Below the pieces are notes generated by a model. It worked only from the letters and a program-made list of their open reading frames with translations. It was not told the origin of the DNA and did not search any database. Shown piece after piece: positions 17,947-26,213 of a DNA stretch of 64,000 nt. Location of the stretch: assembly GCA_965119745.1 (NCBI GenBank), contig OZ221973.1, positions 2,976,001-3,040,000 on the forward strand, written 5' to 3'. The translations under genes were made by a program, and so were the position numbers. The DNA comes from CAJFUR01 sp904420575. Lineage in GTDB: Bacteria > Actinomycetota > Coriobacteriia > Coriobacteriales > Eggerthellaceae. The number at the start of each line of letters is the position of its first letter. The first letter of the stretch is position 1.

Positions 17947-18075
17947 TGCAATTTTTTCCGGATATGCGAGGCGGATGAACGGAAGCGAGAATCCCGACCT
18001 GCGCTTTTCTTCCGCCAGATCGCCCATATGGCCCCGCAGGGCGGCTTTCGGCTCGCATATCCGGAAAAAATTGCA
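17947..18075. repeat. 129-bp element bounded by perfect 24-bp inverted repeats
   Basis: 17947-17970 and 18052-18075 are exact reverse complements (core CCGGATATGCGAG / CTCGCATATCCGG, flanked by T6 and A6 runs and TGCAA/TTGCA ends). The T6/A6 runs mean either strand could form a long stem with a U-rich arm. No coding function. The size and structure resemble a non-autonomous palindromic element (MITE-like) or a bidirectional transcription barrier. Confidence 0.75.
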
Positions 18076-18140
18076 TGCTCGCCAACGCCATGCCCGGCCG
18101 GCGCCATGCCGGCAACGCCATGTCCGGCAGGCACCTACTC

Positions 18141-18320
18141 GGCCCTCTCCTGCCCTCGCTCCTTACGCCCTCGCTCCTTACGCCCTCGCTCCTTCTGCAC
18201 GCTCTCTTTCGCCATCCTTCCTCCTTCCTTCCGCCGTCCTTCCTTCCGCCGTCCTTACTTCTGCCGTCCTTACTTCTGCCCTCGCTCCTTCCGCCCGCTC
18301 TCTTCCTCCAACGGCCTCGT
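18141..18320. repeat. Pyrimidine-rich tandem repeats
   Basis: Three copies of a 15-base unit CCCTCGCTCCTTACG (the last ends in CTG) start near 18153. They are followed by five shorter units of the form TTCCTTCCGCCGTCC / TTACTTCTGCCGTCC. The plus strand is nearly all C and T to ~18440. Probable slippage-prone spacer upstream of the PadR promoter. Confidence 0.65.
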
Positions 18321-18456
18321 CGGGGCGGGCAGCACTCTTCCGCTCCTTCCGCCTTCCCCCTTGCTCGCTTCCTCGTCCTCGCGCTCCGCTCTATCCTGCC
18401 GGGGCCTCGTCCTGCCCCTTCCCCTTCGCGCTCCCTAATCTTCCCGCAAATACCCC

Positions 18457-18488
18457 TTGACGCGTTATACTATGTGTCATATAGTATA
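18457..18488 (+). promoter_or_regulatory. padR promoter with an overlapping PadR-like operator
   Basis: TTGACG (18457-18462), 17-base spacer, TATAGT (18480-18485). Overlapping it is an inverted repeat TATACTAT(7 nt)ATAGTATA at 18466-18488. The start codon lies ~24 bases after the -10, so the leader is very short. The dyad over -10 fits autorepression by the PadR protein encoded immediately downstream. Confidence 0.8.
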
Positions 18489-18508
18489 TGGCGAAAGGAG
18501 GTATGCAG

Positions 18509-18823
18509 ATGGACGCACAGATGAAGCGCGGGTTCTTGGAAGTGTGCGTGCTCGCCTCGATCAAACGGCAGGACTCGTACGGCTACCAGATAGTCAAAGA
18601 CGTGCCCGCCGTGTTGAATCTGACCGAGTCGACGCTGTATCCCCTGCTCAAACGTTTGGAATCAGCGGGGCTTCTGGTCGTGTACTCCGTGGAGCACAAC
18701 GGGCGGCTGCGCAAGTACTACCACATCACGGATGCCGGCGTCGCCTACATCGACGAGTTCCTGCGCGAACGGGACGACGTCATCGCCATCTACGACTACG
18801 TGAAACGAGGTGCCAACCAATGA
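18509..18823 (+). CDS. PadR-family transcriptional regulator
   Basis: 104-residue winged-helix repressor: MKRGFLEVCVLASIKRQDSYGYQIVKDV...ESTLYPLLKRLESAGLLVVYSVEHNGRLRKYYHITDAG. ATG 18509 was chosen over two earlier in-frame starts because GAAAGGAGGT ends six bases before it. It overlaps the next gene by ATGA. PadR next to a HAAS-domain membrane protein and a DUF4097 protein is a recurrent gene trio in Gram-positive bacteria, associated with envelope stress signals. Confidence 0.93.
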   Translation: MDAQMKRGFLEVCVLASIKRQDSYGYQIVKDVPAVLNLTESTLYPLLKRLESAGLLVVYSVEHNGRLRKYYHITDAGVAYIDEFLRERDDVIAIYDYVKRGANQ

Positions 18824-19440
18824 ACAAGACCGAGTTCTCGCAAGCGCTCCGGCGCGCGCTCGGCAAGCTGCCCTCCTACGAAGTGGAACAGTCGATCGCG
18901 TTCTACGAGGAAATGATCGCCGACCGCATGGAGGACGGCATGCGCGAGGAAGAGGCCGTGGCGGCGCTGGGGCCCGTCGAGGCCATCGCGGCGCAGATCA
19001 TCGCCGAGACGCCGCCCATCCCCAAGGCCATCGCGAAGGCCAACACGGGCAGCCGCACCCTGAACGTCGTGCTTCTGGTGGTGTTCTCCCCCCTCTGGGT
19101 GCCCGTCGTGCTCGCCCTCGCACTGGCCGTCTTCATAGTGTATCTGTCCATCTGGATGGTCATCGTGGCCCTGTGGACGGCGGTGGCGGTGCTGATCCTG
19201 TGCGCTCCGATCGGCTTCTTCCTTTTGGCGTGGTGCCTGGCCAACGGCTATCCGCTCACGGGCCTGTTCCAGCTGGGAGCCGGCCTTGCGGCCTCGGGCC
19301 TGGGGCTGTTCGCCTGGTTCGGCGTGCTGGCCGCCAGCAAGGGCCTCGTCAGCCTGACCGGCACGTTCGGCCGGTGGGTGAAGAGCCGCTTCGTGAAGCC
19401 GGACGGTTCCAACAAGCAGAAGGAGGCCCGCCATGTCTAG
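18820..19440 (+). CDS. HAAS/DUF1700-type membrane protein
   Basis: 206 residues. The N-terminal helical HAAS-like domain (NKTEFSQALRRALGKL..YEVEQSIAFYEEMIADRMEDGMREEEAVAALGPVEAIAAQI, ~1-62) is the usual partner of PadR. Four or so hydrophobic segments follow (~80-185), and the basic C-terminus ends KPDGSNKQKEARHV. It probably relays an envelope signal to PadR (family knowledge plus inference). Overlaps both neighbours. Confidence 0.85.
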   Translation: MNKTEFSQALRRALGKLPSYEVEQSIAFYEEMIADRMEDGMREEEAVAALGPVEAIAAQIIAETPPIPKAIAKANTGSRTLNVVLLVVFSPLWVPVVLALALAVFIVYLSIWMVIVALWTAVAVLILCAPIGFFLLAWCLANGYPLTGLFQLGAGLAASGLGLFAWFGVLAASKGLVSLTGTFGRWVKSRFVKPDGSNKQKEARHV

Positions 19441-20719
19441 ATCGCGCAAGGTCGTGCTCGTCCTGGCAACGGTGCTGCTGGTGGGCGGCAGCGCGCTTTC
19501 GCTGTTCGCGTTCGCCAAGGCGGGATTCAGCCTGCAGAACCTGTCGACGACGCGCGACTGGGTGTCGAGCACGCGCACGCTTCCCTCCGAAGCCGAGGCG
19601 CCGCACACCGCCCTCGTCGTTCACGACGGGTACCAGAGCATCCGCTTGGAGCCGACCGACGACGACGCCTTCCAGGTGGAATACTGGACGAACGAGCGGC
19701 GGAGCGTTTCGTTGACCGACCAGGACGGCGTCCTCACCATCGAAGGAACCGACGAACAGCGAGACGGGTTCGTCCGGTTCGAGTTCATGTCGTCCCAGCG
19801 CGCCATGACCGTCGTGAGGGTGCCTCGCTCCTTCACGGGATCGATCCTGGTTGAGACGGGCGTGGGCGACGTGGAGGCTGCGGGCTTCGCCGGCCTGTCG
19901 TCGGTCTCGCTCGCCTCTTCGAGCGGAGGTGTCCACGCCACCCGCATCGACGCGCAGGACGTCTCGCTGAGCTCGAGCGTCGGGAACATCCATGCCGCCG
20001 ACGTGCAGGCGGCGCGCGTGAGCGCCACGCTCGAAAGCGGCAGCATCACGATGGCGGACGTCACGGCAACCGAAACGCTGACGAGCCGCACCTCCATCGG
20101 CGACCAGGACCTGCGGCAGGTGAGCGCGCCTATCCTCGACGTGCGCACCTCGAGCGGGGCCGTCCACGCGGCGGACGTCGCAGGCGACGACCTCGTCTTC
20201 GAAACGTCCGTGGGCGACATAGAGGCCACCGTCGTCGGCGCCGAAAGCGACTACCGGGTGGAAGCCGCCTCGTCGGTGGGCGACGTGAACGTGCCGCAGG
20301 GGTCGGCCGACGCGGACAGGCGCGTGCGGGCGCACGCTTCAACCGGTGCGGTCTCGATCGCGTTCGTGGCGGAAGGCGCATCGGACGCCGGCGAAGTGAC
20401 AGGAGGGGACGTTGCGGATGCGGCGGCCGGCGCCCTGGGCACGGGAGCAGGAGCGGGCAGAGGCCCGGCCGCGCCTGACGCCCCCTCTGCGCCGGACGCG
20501 CCGGCGGCGCCAGCGAGCTCGTCGCTCGCGGCTGGGGTCACATCCTCGGCCGCTTCGTCGCTCGCGGGTGCGCCCGCGTCTGCGGCGGACGTTGCGGGCG
20601 CGCATGCGCCGGCCGCCGCGGCGCCGGGGCCCGACGGCCTCTCCGCCGTGGCCCAGGCACGCCACCGGATAGAGACGATCCTGCTCAGGCTCTTCGCGGG
20701 CATGTTCCTGGGAGCCTGA
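19433..20719 (+). CDS. DUF4097-type exported beta-solenoid protein
   Basis: 428 residues. A signal anchor (~6-28) is followed by a repetitive beta-helix region (~120-315) in which short units such as SSSGGVHATRID, SSVGNIHAADVQ and TSIGDQDLRQV recur every ~20 residues, typical of DUF4097. Residues ~325-405 are an Ala/Pro/Ser low-complexity linker, and the end is a short amphipathic helix (HRIETILLRLFAGMFLGA). Predicted to sit outside the membrane as the sensor or adhesin part of the PadR-HAAS operon. No terminator with a U-tract follows; an 11-bp inverted repeat (GCCCGCCTTGC, 20822-20862) separates it from convergent recQ. Confidence 0.8.
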   Translation: MSRSRKVVLVLATVLLVGGSALSLFAFAKAGFSLQNLSTTRDWVSSTRTLPSEAEAPHTALVVHDGYQSIRLEPTDDDAFQVEYWTNERRSVSLTDQDGVLTIEGTDEQRDGFVRFEFMSSQRAMTVVRVPRSFTGSILVETGVGDVEAAGFAGLSSVSLASSSGGVHATRIDAQDVSLSSSVGNIHAADVQAARVSATLESGSITMADVTATETLTSRTSIGDQDLRQVSAPILDVRTSSGAVHAADVAGDDLVFETSVGDIEATVVGAESDYRVEAASSVGDVNVPQGSADADRRVRAHASTGAVSIAFVAEGASDAGEVTGGDVADAAAGALGTGAGAGRGPAAPDAPSAPDAPAAPASSSLAAGVTSSAASSLAGAPASAADVAGAHAPAAAAPGPDGLSAVAQARHRIETILLRLFAGMFLGA

Positions 20720-20883
20720 CGGCGGCCTTGCGCTCCCCGAGGCCCGAGCGACTTCGCGCGTGCCCCCCGGAGACGGGGCGCCCTCGCGCGCGCTCCCAAG
20801 AGAGGCCCTGCGGCACCGTCCGCCCGCCTTGCATGCAAGAGCCTTCGCGCGCAAGGCGGGCCAGCACGCCGCGGAGCGCCCCC

Positions 20884-22938
20884 CTACTCAGCCCCTTCTT
20901 CCCCTTGCCAGGCGGCCAGTTCCTCCAGGAACGCCGCACCGTAGCGCGCGAGCTTCGTGGCACCAACGCCAGACACGTCCAAAAACTCGTCTTCGGTGGC
21001 AGGCAGCTTCGCGCACATGTCGCGCAGTGTCGCGTCGGAAAACACGATGTAGGGCGGCACGCCGGCTTCGTCGGCCAGGCGCTTGCGCAGCGCCCGCAGC
21101 CGCTCGAACAGCGCCGGCACCTCCTCTGCGGAAGGAGCCGTGCCGGAACCGCCGAACGTCGTGCCGAACGCCTTGCCGGCGCCGCCGGCCGCCTTGCGCG
21201 CGCGTTCGGCCTTGCGGACGACGCGCTTCATCGAAAGCGAAAAGCCGTCTTCGGCGGCCTCGCGGGCGCGCGGCCCCAGCCCCACGACCGGATACGACCC
21301 TTCCGTGATGACGAGGTAGCCGCCTGCGGCCAGCAACTCGACGACCTCCTTCACCTGGGAGGCCGGAGCGTCGACGGTGTGGAAGCTGGCCGCTTGGTCC
21401 AGATGCAGGTCGAGCACCTTGGCGTTCTGCGACCCGCGCAGCACGTCCACCACCATGCCTTTGCCGAAACGCCCGCGCAGTTCCTGCACGCACCGCATGA
21501 CGGCACGGGCCGTGTCCGTGACGTCCACCGCCTCGAAGTCGCCAGCGCAGTTGGAACAGTTGCCACAAGAAAAGTCGCCGGTCGTTCGTAACGTCAGCGA
21601 GGGGGTTTCTGGTGCCGGAGATTGCGGCGAAAGCCCGACGTAGCGGCCTTCCGGCCGTGAGGAGGGCTTGGAGCCGCAAGATTCGGTGCCAGAAACCTCC
21701 GCAGCGTCGGCCTGTTCCGCCGGCTGGCAAGCCGACGGAACCTGCTGGTCGCCGAAGTAGTCCAGGATGTAGCGGCGCAGGCAGCCCGTGGTGAGGCAGT
21801 AGCCGCACATGGCCTCCAAAAGCCGGCGGCGCGAGGCGCGCACGGCATCGGCCTCCTTTGGCGTGAGCTCTTCGTTTCCCGACTCCTGCTCGATGAAGAA
21901 ACGGCAGGTGGACACGTCGCCGTCGCTCCAGAACAAAAGGCACGTCGAAGGCTCGCCGTCGCGCCCGGCGCGGCCGGCCTCCTGATAGTATGCCTCCAGG
22001 GATCCCGGCATGTTGTGATGGACGACGTAGCGCACGTTCGACTTGTCGATGCCCATGCCGAACGCGTTCGTGGCCACCATGACGGGCGCGTCGTCCGTTA
22101 TGAACGCGCGCTGGCTTTCCGTGCGGTCGGCGGCCGACATGCCTGCGTGATAGCGCGTCGCCCGCACGCCCGCGGCGACGAGCGCCGCGTGCACCTTGTC
22201 GGTGTCTTTGCGAGTCGAGCAGTACACGATGCCGCTTTCCAAGGGATGCTCCAGCGCATAGGAGGCGATGCGCGCGACCTTGCGCTTGGGTTCCAGACGT
22301 TCGACGCCGAAGTAGAGGTTCGGGCGGTCGAACCCGGTGACCACCTCGTAGGGGTCGCGAAGATCCAGAAGGCGCACGATGTCGCGCCGCACGCGCTCCG
22401 TGGCCGTGGCCGTGAACGCCGCCACGGCGGGCCGTTTCGGAAGCTGACCTATGAAGTCGCCGATGGCCAGATACGACGGGCGGAAGTCCTGGCCCCATTG
22501 CGAAACGCAGTGCGCCTCGTCCACGGCGACGAGCGGCAGGGCCGCCTCGCGGGCGAACGCGAGGAAGCGCGGGTCGGACAGGCGCTCGGGCGCCACGTAC
22601 ATGATCTGATAGGCGCCCGCCAAGGCGCGGCGAAGCACCGTCGCCTGCTGCCCAGGCGTGAGCGTGGAGTTGAGGTAGGCGCCGCGCACGCCGGCGTCCA
22701 GCAGGGCCCGCACCTGGTCGCCCATGAGCGACACGAGCGGGCTCACCACCAGCGTCAAGCCGTCCAGCACGATGCCCGGCACCTGGTAGCACACCGACTT
22801 GCCCGCCCCCGTGGGCATGACCGCGAGCGCGTCGCGCCCGGACAGCAGCGCTTCCACCACGCCCTGCTGTCCCGGGCGGAACGCGTCGTACCCAAAGTGG
22901 TCCTTGAGCGCCTTGCGCGCCTTGTCCAGGTCGTTCAC
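20884..22938 (-). CDS. recQ: ATP-dependent DNA helicase RecQ with an in-frame repeat insertion
   Basis: 684-residue 3'-5' helicase in recombination and fork repair. Walker A MPTGAGKS (~41-48), DEAH (~140-143), ATNAFGMGIDKSNVR and QEAGRAGRDGE are intact. The zinc module starts with CGYCLTTGCLRRYILDYFGD (~378-397) and resumes with CGNCSNC (~458-464). The ~50 residues between (VPSACQPAEQADAAEV...) are encoded by a palindromic repeat; E. coli RecQ has about 16 residues between the corresponding first and second Cys. RQC and HRDC (SDATLRDMCAKLP...) domains follow. GTG 22938 is chosen for its RBS AGAAGGGA. Confidence 0.95.
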   Translation of the reverse strand: MNDLDKARKALKDHFGYDAFRPGQQGVVEALLSGRDALAVMPTGAGKSVCYQVPGIVLDGLTLVVSPLVSLMGDQVRALLDAGVRGAYLNSTLTPGQQATVLRRALAGAYQIMYVAPERLSDPRFLAFAREAALPLVAVDEAHCVSQWGQDFRPSYLAIGDFIGQLPKRPAVAAFTATATERVRRDIVRLLDLRDPYEVVTGFDRPNLYFGVERLEPKRKVARIASYALEHPLESGIVYCSTRKDTDKVHAALVAAGVRATRYHAGMSAADRTESQRAFITDDAPVMVATNAFGMGIDKSNVRYVVHHNMPGSLEAYYQEAGRAGRDGEPSTCLLFWSDGDVSTCRFFIEQESGNEELTPKEADAVRASRRRLLEAMCGYCLTTGCLRRYILDYFGDQQVPSACQPAEQADAAEVSGTESCGSKPSSRPEGRYVGLSPQSPAPETPSLTLRTTGDFSCGNCSNCAGDFEAVDVTDTARAVMRCVQELRGRFGKGMVVDVLRGSQNAKVLDLHLDQAASFHTVDAPASQVKEVVELLAAGGYLVITEGSYPVVGLGPRAREAAEDGFSLSMKRVVRKAERARKAAGGAGKAFGTTFGGSGTAPSAEEVPALFERLRALRKRLADEAGVPPYIVFSDATLRDMCAKLPATEDEFLDVSGVGATKLARYGAAFLEELAAWQGEEGAE
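21593..21741. repeat. ~149-bp structured palindromic repeat, copy inside recQ
   Basis: Begins GTCAGCGAGG and ends with a palindrome GTTCCGCCGGCTGGC...ACGGAAC. Outer arms GGTTTCTGG (21604-21612) and CCAGAAACC (21689-21697) pair. Inner arms TTGCGGC/GCCGCAA, AAGCCC/GGGCTT and CGGCC/GGCCG nest inside. The layout equals the copy at 58121-58270, but the arm sequences differ while staying complementary. It is read in frame without a stop. Confidence 0.85.
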
Positions 22939-23450
22939 GTGCCCGTCCCTTCTCCGCCGATCCCGCTGCCCGACGACGCCCGCACGTGGCGGGGCGCCGC
23001 CCGGATCCCCGGCGGCCCGCCTCTCGGGGCAGCGGCCCGCCTCTCGGGGCAGATTCCCGCCCGCCCTGTTTTTTTTCCGATCGCCATCATACCGCATCGA
23101 GCCTCAAGAAGAATGCGCGCAAGACGCACATCACCGGTGGAGTCCTTCGGCCGGCGCCCGGGCAGAAGGCCTCCTTGGCCGGCCGAAACCTCCGACCCGC
23201 AACTGGACAAAATCGCCTCGATTCTTTATCCCCCTTTGAAAATGATCCAGTCTTTTCATAGTTGACCAGGCGTTTTCTGGAGAACCTTTTCACAAATACG
23301 CTCTGGGACCAGGAAAATCTACGGAATCGCGCTCTTTTTGTCCATGACGCCGCCACTTTCTGCTGCAAGTCGAAGCGGCAAGGAAGCCGGTCGGCTCCCG
23401 CCGTGGCGACCGTCATGGTAGAATGGGCGAAACCTCTCGAAAGGACGGGC
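22939..23450. other. Divergent intergenic region recQ / serpin 1
   Basis: 512 bases, gene-free. It contains a perfect tandem duplication of a 20-mer (23013-23032 and 23033-23052, CGGCCCGCCTCTCGGGGCAG). An AT-richer part at ~23210-23330 probably holds both promoters, but no -35/-10 pair stands out clearly. Confidence 0.5.
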
Positions 23451-24827
23451 ATGGGACCTCTTGCTGGGAAATTCCGCATCGCGGCCGGAGCGCTGGCCTT
23501 GACGTTGGCCTGCGCCTTGCCGGCGGCCACAGGTTGCGCCGCTTCGCAGGCGTCGGCATCCGAAGACCTGATGGCGGGCGTGGAGCCGGCTGCCTCCCCC
23601 ATCGACCAGGCGTCGCTCGACGGACCGGGCGCCCGCGGGGCGGCAGACTTCGCCGTCGCCCTGTTCCAGCAGAACGTGGCCGAGGGCGACAACGTGCTGG
23701 TGTCCCCGCTTTCCGTCCTCTACGCCCTGGGCATGACCGCGAACGGCGCCGACGGCGAGACACGCGCGCAGATGGAAGAGGTGCTGGGCGCCTCAGTCGA
23801 CGACCTGAACGCCTACCTGCACGCCTACGGCCAGACGCTCGCGGCCAACGCGGCCGCAGAGGCGGCCCTGATCGCCGAGCTTGACGACACGGACGCCGCG
23901 GAAAGCGGCGCTGACGATGCGGAAGGCGCAAAAGACGGCACGGCGGACAGCAACGTCGCAACGGGCCCGCTCAAGCTGGCGAACGCCCTCTGGATCAAGA
24001 ACGGCTTCGACGTCAGGCAGCCGTTCCTGCAAACGAACGCCGACCATTACGGCGCCGGCGCGTTCCGCGCGCCCTTCGACCAGGGAACCGCAGGCGACAT
24101 CAACGCCTGGGTGAACGAGCATACCGACGGCATGATCGAAAGCGTGCTGGACGACATACCGCCCGAAGCCGTCATGTACCTGGTGAACGCCTTGGCCTTC
24201 GATGCCACCTGGGTCAGCCCCTACGAAGAAGGCGCCGTGGAGGAAGGCATCTTCACGGCCGCCGACGGCACGCAGCAGAAGGCGCAGATGATGTCCTCGA
24301 CCGAAGACCTCTACCTGGAAGACGGCGAGGCCGCCGGATTCGTGAAGCCCTATCGGGAAGGCTCGTTCGCCTTCGTCGCGCTGCTGCCGCCCGAAGGCAT
24401 GTCGGTGCAGGACTACGCGGCCACCCTCACCGGCGAGCGCCTGCAGGACGTCCTGGACGACGCGCGCCCCGCCGCCGTGCAGGCCACCATGCCGAAGTTC
24501 GAAAGCGAGTTCGGCACCGACCTGTCTACGTCCCTGAAGGCGCTCGGGATGCCGGACGCGTTCGACCCCGACGTCGCCGACTTCACGCGCCTGTCCGAAG
24601 ACGCGGACGCCTTGTGCATCGGATCGGTGCTGCACAAGACGCACATCGCCGTGGACGAGCAGGGAACCAAGGCGGGGGCCGCCACCGTCGTGGGCATGAG
24701 CAAGATGTCGGCCATGGGGCCGGACGAGGAAAAGACCGTCTGCCTGGACCGCCCCTTCGTCTACCTGATCGTGGACCAGCAGGCGAACCTCCCCGTGTTC
24801 GTCGGCGCGCTGACCACGCTGGAATAA
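23451..24827 (+). CDS. Serpin-family protease inhibitor lipoprotein (copy 1)
   Basis: 458 residues. Signal peptide with a lipobox-like LPAATGC (~20-26), so probably lipid-anchored outside the membrane. The serpin core contains NVLVSPLSVLYALGMTANGA, ANALWIKNGF, NAWVNEHTDGMI and YLVNALAF. The reactive-centre hinge reads DEQGTKAGAATVVGMSKMSA. Counting 17 residues from the hinge Glu puts P1-P1' at Met-Ser. The distal PFVYLIVD...PVFVGALTTL is typical. A charged Asp/Ala/Gly insert (~145-175) is extra. RBS AAAGGA precedes ATG 23451. A second serpin follows 1.5 kb downstream. Target proteases are unknown. Confidence 0.93.
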   Translation: MGPLAGKFRIAAGALALTLACALPAATGCAASQASASEDLMAGVEPAASPIDQASLDGPGARGAADFAVALFQQNVAEGDNVLVSPLSVLYALGMTANGADGETRAQMEEVLGASVDDLNAYLHAYGQTLAANAAAEAALIAELDDTDAAESGADDAEGAKDGTADSNVATGPLKLANALWIKNGFDVRQPFLQTNADHYGAGAFRAPFDQGTAGDINAWVNEHTDGMIESVLDDIPPEAVMYLVNALAFDATWVSPYEEGAVEEGIFTAADGTQQKAQMMSSTEDLYLEDGEAAGFVKPYREGSFAFVALLPPEGMSVQDYAATLTGERLQDVLDDARPAAVQATMPKFESEFGTDLSTSLKALGMPDAFDPDVADFTRLSEDADALCIGSVLHKTHIAVDEQGTKAGAATVVGMSKMSAMGPDEEKTVCLDRPFVYLIVDQQANLPVFVGALTTLE

Positions 24828-25064
24828 CGCCTGACGCGGCCGTGGCGCGGGCCTGGCACGTGCGGCGCGCTCGACGGGGCGCGGCGACGCGTGGCGCAGC
24901 AATGGCGCTCGACAGGGCGCGGCGACGTCCCGTGCACGTGTCCCGTGCACGCGTCTCGCGCACGCCGCCGCACGCACGCCGCCGCAACGCCACGGCGGGA
25001 AACTTCCCTCGTTTCCCGACAATCCCGCCTGTCCGATCGTGTTAGGGACAGGAAGGACAGGAAG
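24828..25064. repeat. Cluster of short direct repeats upstream of the sigma-factor gene
   Basis: A 23-bp direct repeat with one mismatch (24867-24889 and 24905-24927, core GGGCGCGGCGACG), then two copies of TCCCGTGCACG(T/C)G (~24928-24953), then two of CGCACGCCGCCGCA (~24959-24986). No recognised promoter. Confidence 0.55.
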
Positions 25065-25544
25065 CTGCCGAACGAGAACGACATAGCCGCGTTGTTCCGC
25101 CGCCATGCCAAGACGGTCTATCGTCTGTGCTTCTCGTTTCTGGGCGACGCCGCCGACGCGGAGGACGCGACGCAGTGCGTGTTCATGAAGCTGATCGACC
25201 GTCCCCGCGCCTTCAACGACGCCGAGCACGAAAAGGCCTGGCTCATCGTGTGCGCGCAGAACCACTGCCGCGACGTGCTGAAGAGCGCCCGGCGGACGTT
25301 GCGCGCCGATCTGCCCGAAGACGTGGCGGACGAGCGCGCGTCGGCCGAAGGCGACGACACGCTGCGCGCCGTCCTGGCGCTTCCGCCCAAGTACAAGACC
25401 TGCGTGTACCTGTATTACTACGAAGGCTACCGCACGGGGGAGATCGCCGCGCTCACCGGCACGCCCGCCTCCACGGTGCGCAGCCACCTGAGCGAGGCGC
25501 GAGCCCTGCTGAGGACGATGTTGGGAGGCGAGGCGCATGGATGA
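25065..25544 (+). CDS. ECF-like RNA polymerase sigma factor, apparent CTG start
   Basis: 159 residues. Region 2: FRRHAKTVYRLCFSFLGDAADAEDATQCVF. Region 4: LPPKYKTCVYLYYYEGYRTGEIAALTGTPASTVRSHLSEARALL. This is the SigW-like group common in Firmicutes and Actinobacteria. No ATG, GTG or TTG lies where the family begins. CTG 25065 (LPNENDIAAL) is preceded by AGGAAGGACAGGAAG and fits the usual length, so I infer a CTG start; distant in-frame GTGs at 24891 and ~24945 are alternatives. It overlaps the next gene by 8 bases. Placed between two serpins, it probably controls them or itself. Confidence 0.85.
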   Translation: MPNENDIAALFRRHAKTVYRLCFSFLGDAADAEDATQCVFMKLIDRPRAFNDAEHEKAWLIVCAQNHCRDVLKSARRTLRADLPEDVADERASAEGDDTLRAVLALPPKYKTCVYLYYYEGYRTGEIAALTGTPASTVRSHLSEARALLRTMLGGEAHG

Positions 25545-26211
25545 CCGCGATTCCGAGCTCGGGCGCCGTCTGCACGGCGCCTACGAGCGCATGGCGCTCT
25601 CTCCCGAAGCCGAAGAGCGCATGCTGACGGACCTGCTCGCCCACGCAAATGCGCACGCGCCCGCAGGCAGGCACCAAGCCGCCCGCGGCCAGGCGGCCGC
25701 GCGGCCCACGCGCCGCCTGCGGAAGGCCGTGCTGCCGCTGGCCGCCTGCCTCGTGCTGCTGGCGGGCGTGGGCGTGTTCGCGGCGGGCGGCGCGCAGAAC
25801 CCCCTGGACGCGCTGCGGGCCTCGAGCGGAAACTCCCACTATTCCTCTCCCGCGCCCGATGCAGGCGCATCAGGCGCCGTACCCGAGTCGGGCACCATCC
25901 CCGAGTCGGACGTCGCCGCTCCCGAGTCGGGCGGCGGTGGAACCGACGACGCTGCCGACAGCGATGCGCGCTATCCGTTCGTGCGGCTTTCCTCCGGAGA
26001 GCTGATACGCATCGCGCTCGGCGAGGACGGGCCGCTTGTGGCCGACCCGGCGCTCCTTGGAAACGAGCTTGAAACCGCTCGGGCATTCAGCGGCGCCGAA
26101 GCGCAGACGGCTCCGTGCTCCGTGTTCGCCACCACGGACGAGAGCCATCCCTTCGCCGTGCGGTTCGAGGACGGGCAGGCCTTCCTCGCCGACCCAATCG
26201 ACGAAGGCTGA
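25537..26211 (+). CDS. Single-pass membrane protein, probable anti-sigma-like partner
   Basis: 224 residues. The cytoplasmic N-terminus (1-65) has the motif SPEAEERMLTDLLAHA. One membrane segment follows (AVLPLAACLVLLAGVGVFAAGG, ~64-85), then a Ser/Pro/Gly-rich linker (~95-140) and a small outer domain (~143-224, YPFVRLSSGELIRIALGEDGPL...). The order sigma then overlapping single-pass protein is the usual sigma/anti-sigma arrangement, but no ZAS His-Cys motif is visible, so the assignment is by context. ATG 25537. Confidence 0.65.
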   Translation: MDDRDSELGRRLHGAYERMALSPEAEERMLTDLLAHANAHAPAGRHQAARGQAAARPTRRLRKAVLPLAACLVLLAGVGVFAAGGAQNPLDALRASSGNSHYSSPAPDAGASGAVPESGTIPESDVAAPESGGGGTDDAADSDARYPFVRLSSGELIRIALGEDGPLVADPALLGNELETARAFSGAEAQTAPCSVFATTDESHPFAVRFEDGQAFLADPIDEG

Positions 26212-26213
26212 CG

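Larger units (their letters stand above)
17550..18508. other. Gene-free stretch between gatC and padR
   Basis: About 960 bases. It holds the gatC upstream region, the inverted-repeat element 17947-18075, three GCCATG-C-GGC-type short repeats (~18087-18130), a strongly pyrimidine-rich plus strand with tandem repeats (18141-18320), and the PadR promoter. Open frames here are low-complexity artefacts of the skewed composition. Confidence 0.6.

Noticed and set aside
18075..18320. CRISPR-like array suggested by evenly spaced repeats
   Set aside because: Units are contiguous, 15-16 bases, without spacers; simple tandem repeats.
17687..18524. Open frames in the gatC-padR gap (both strands) as small genes
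   Set aside because: They run through the inverted-repeat element and C/T tandem repeats, giving low-complexity Pro/Leu/Ser peptides without RBS or conserved motifs.
24891..25064. N-terminal extension of the sigma factor from GTG 24891
   Set aside because: Arg/Thr/His-rich, encoded by direct repeats and without family match; CTG 25065 fits length and RBS better, though this is not proven.
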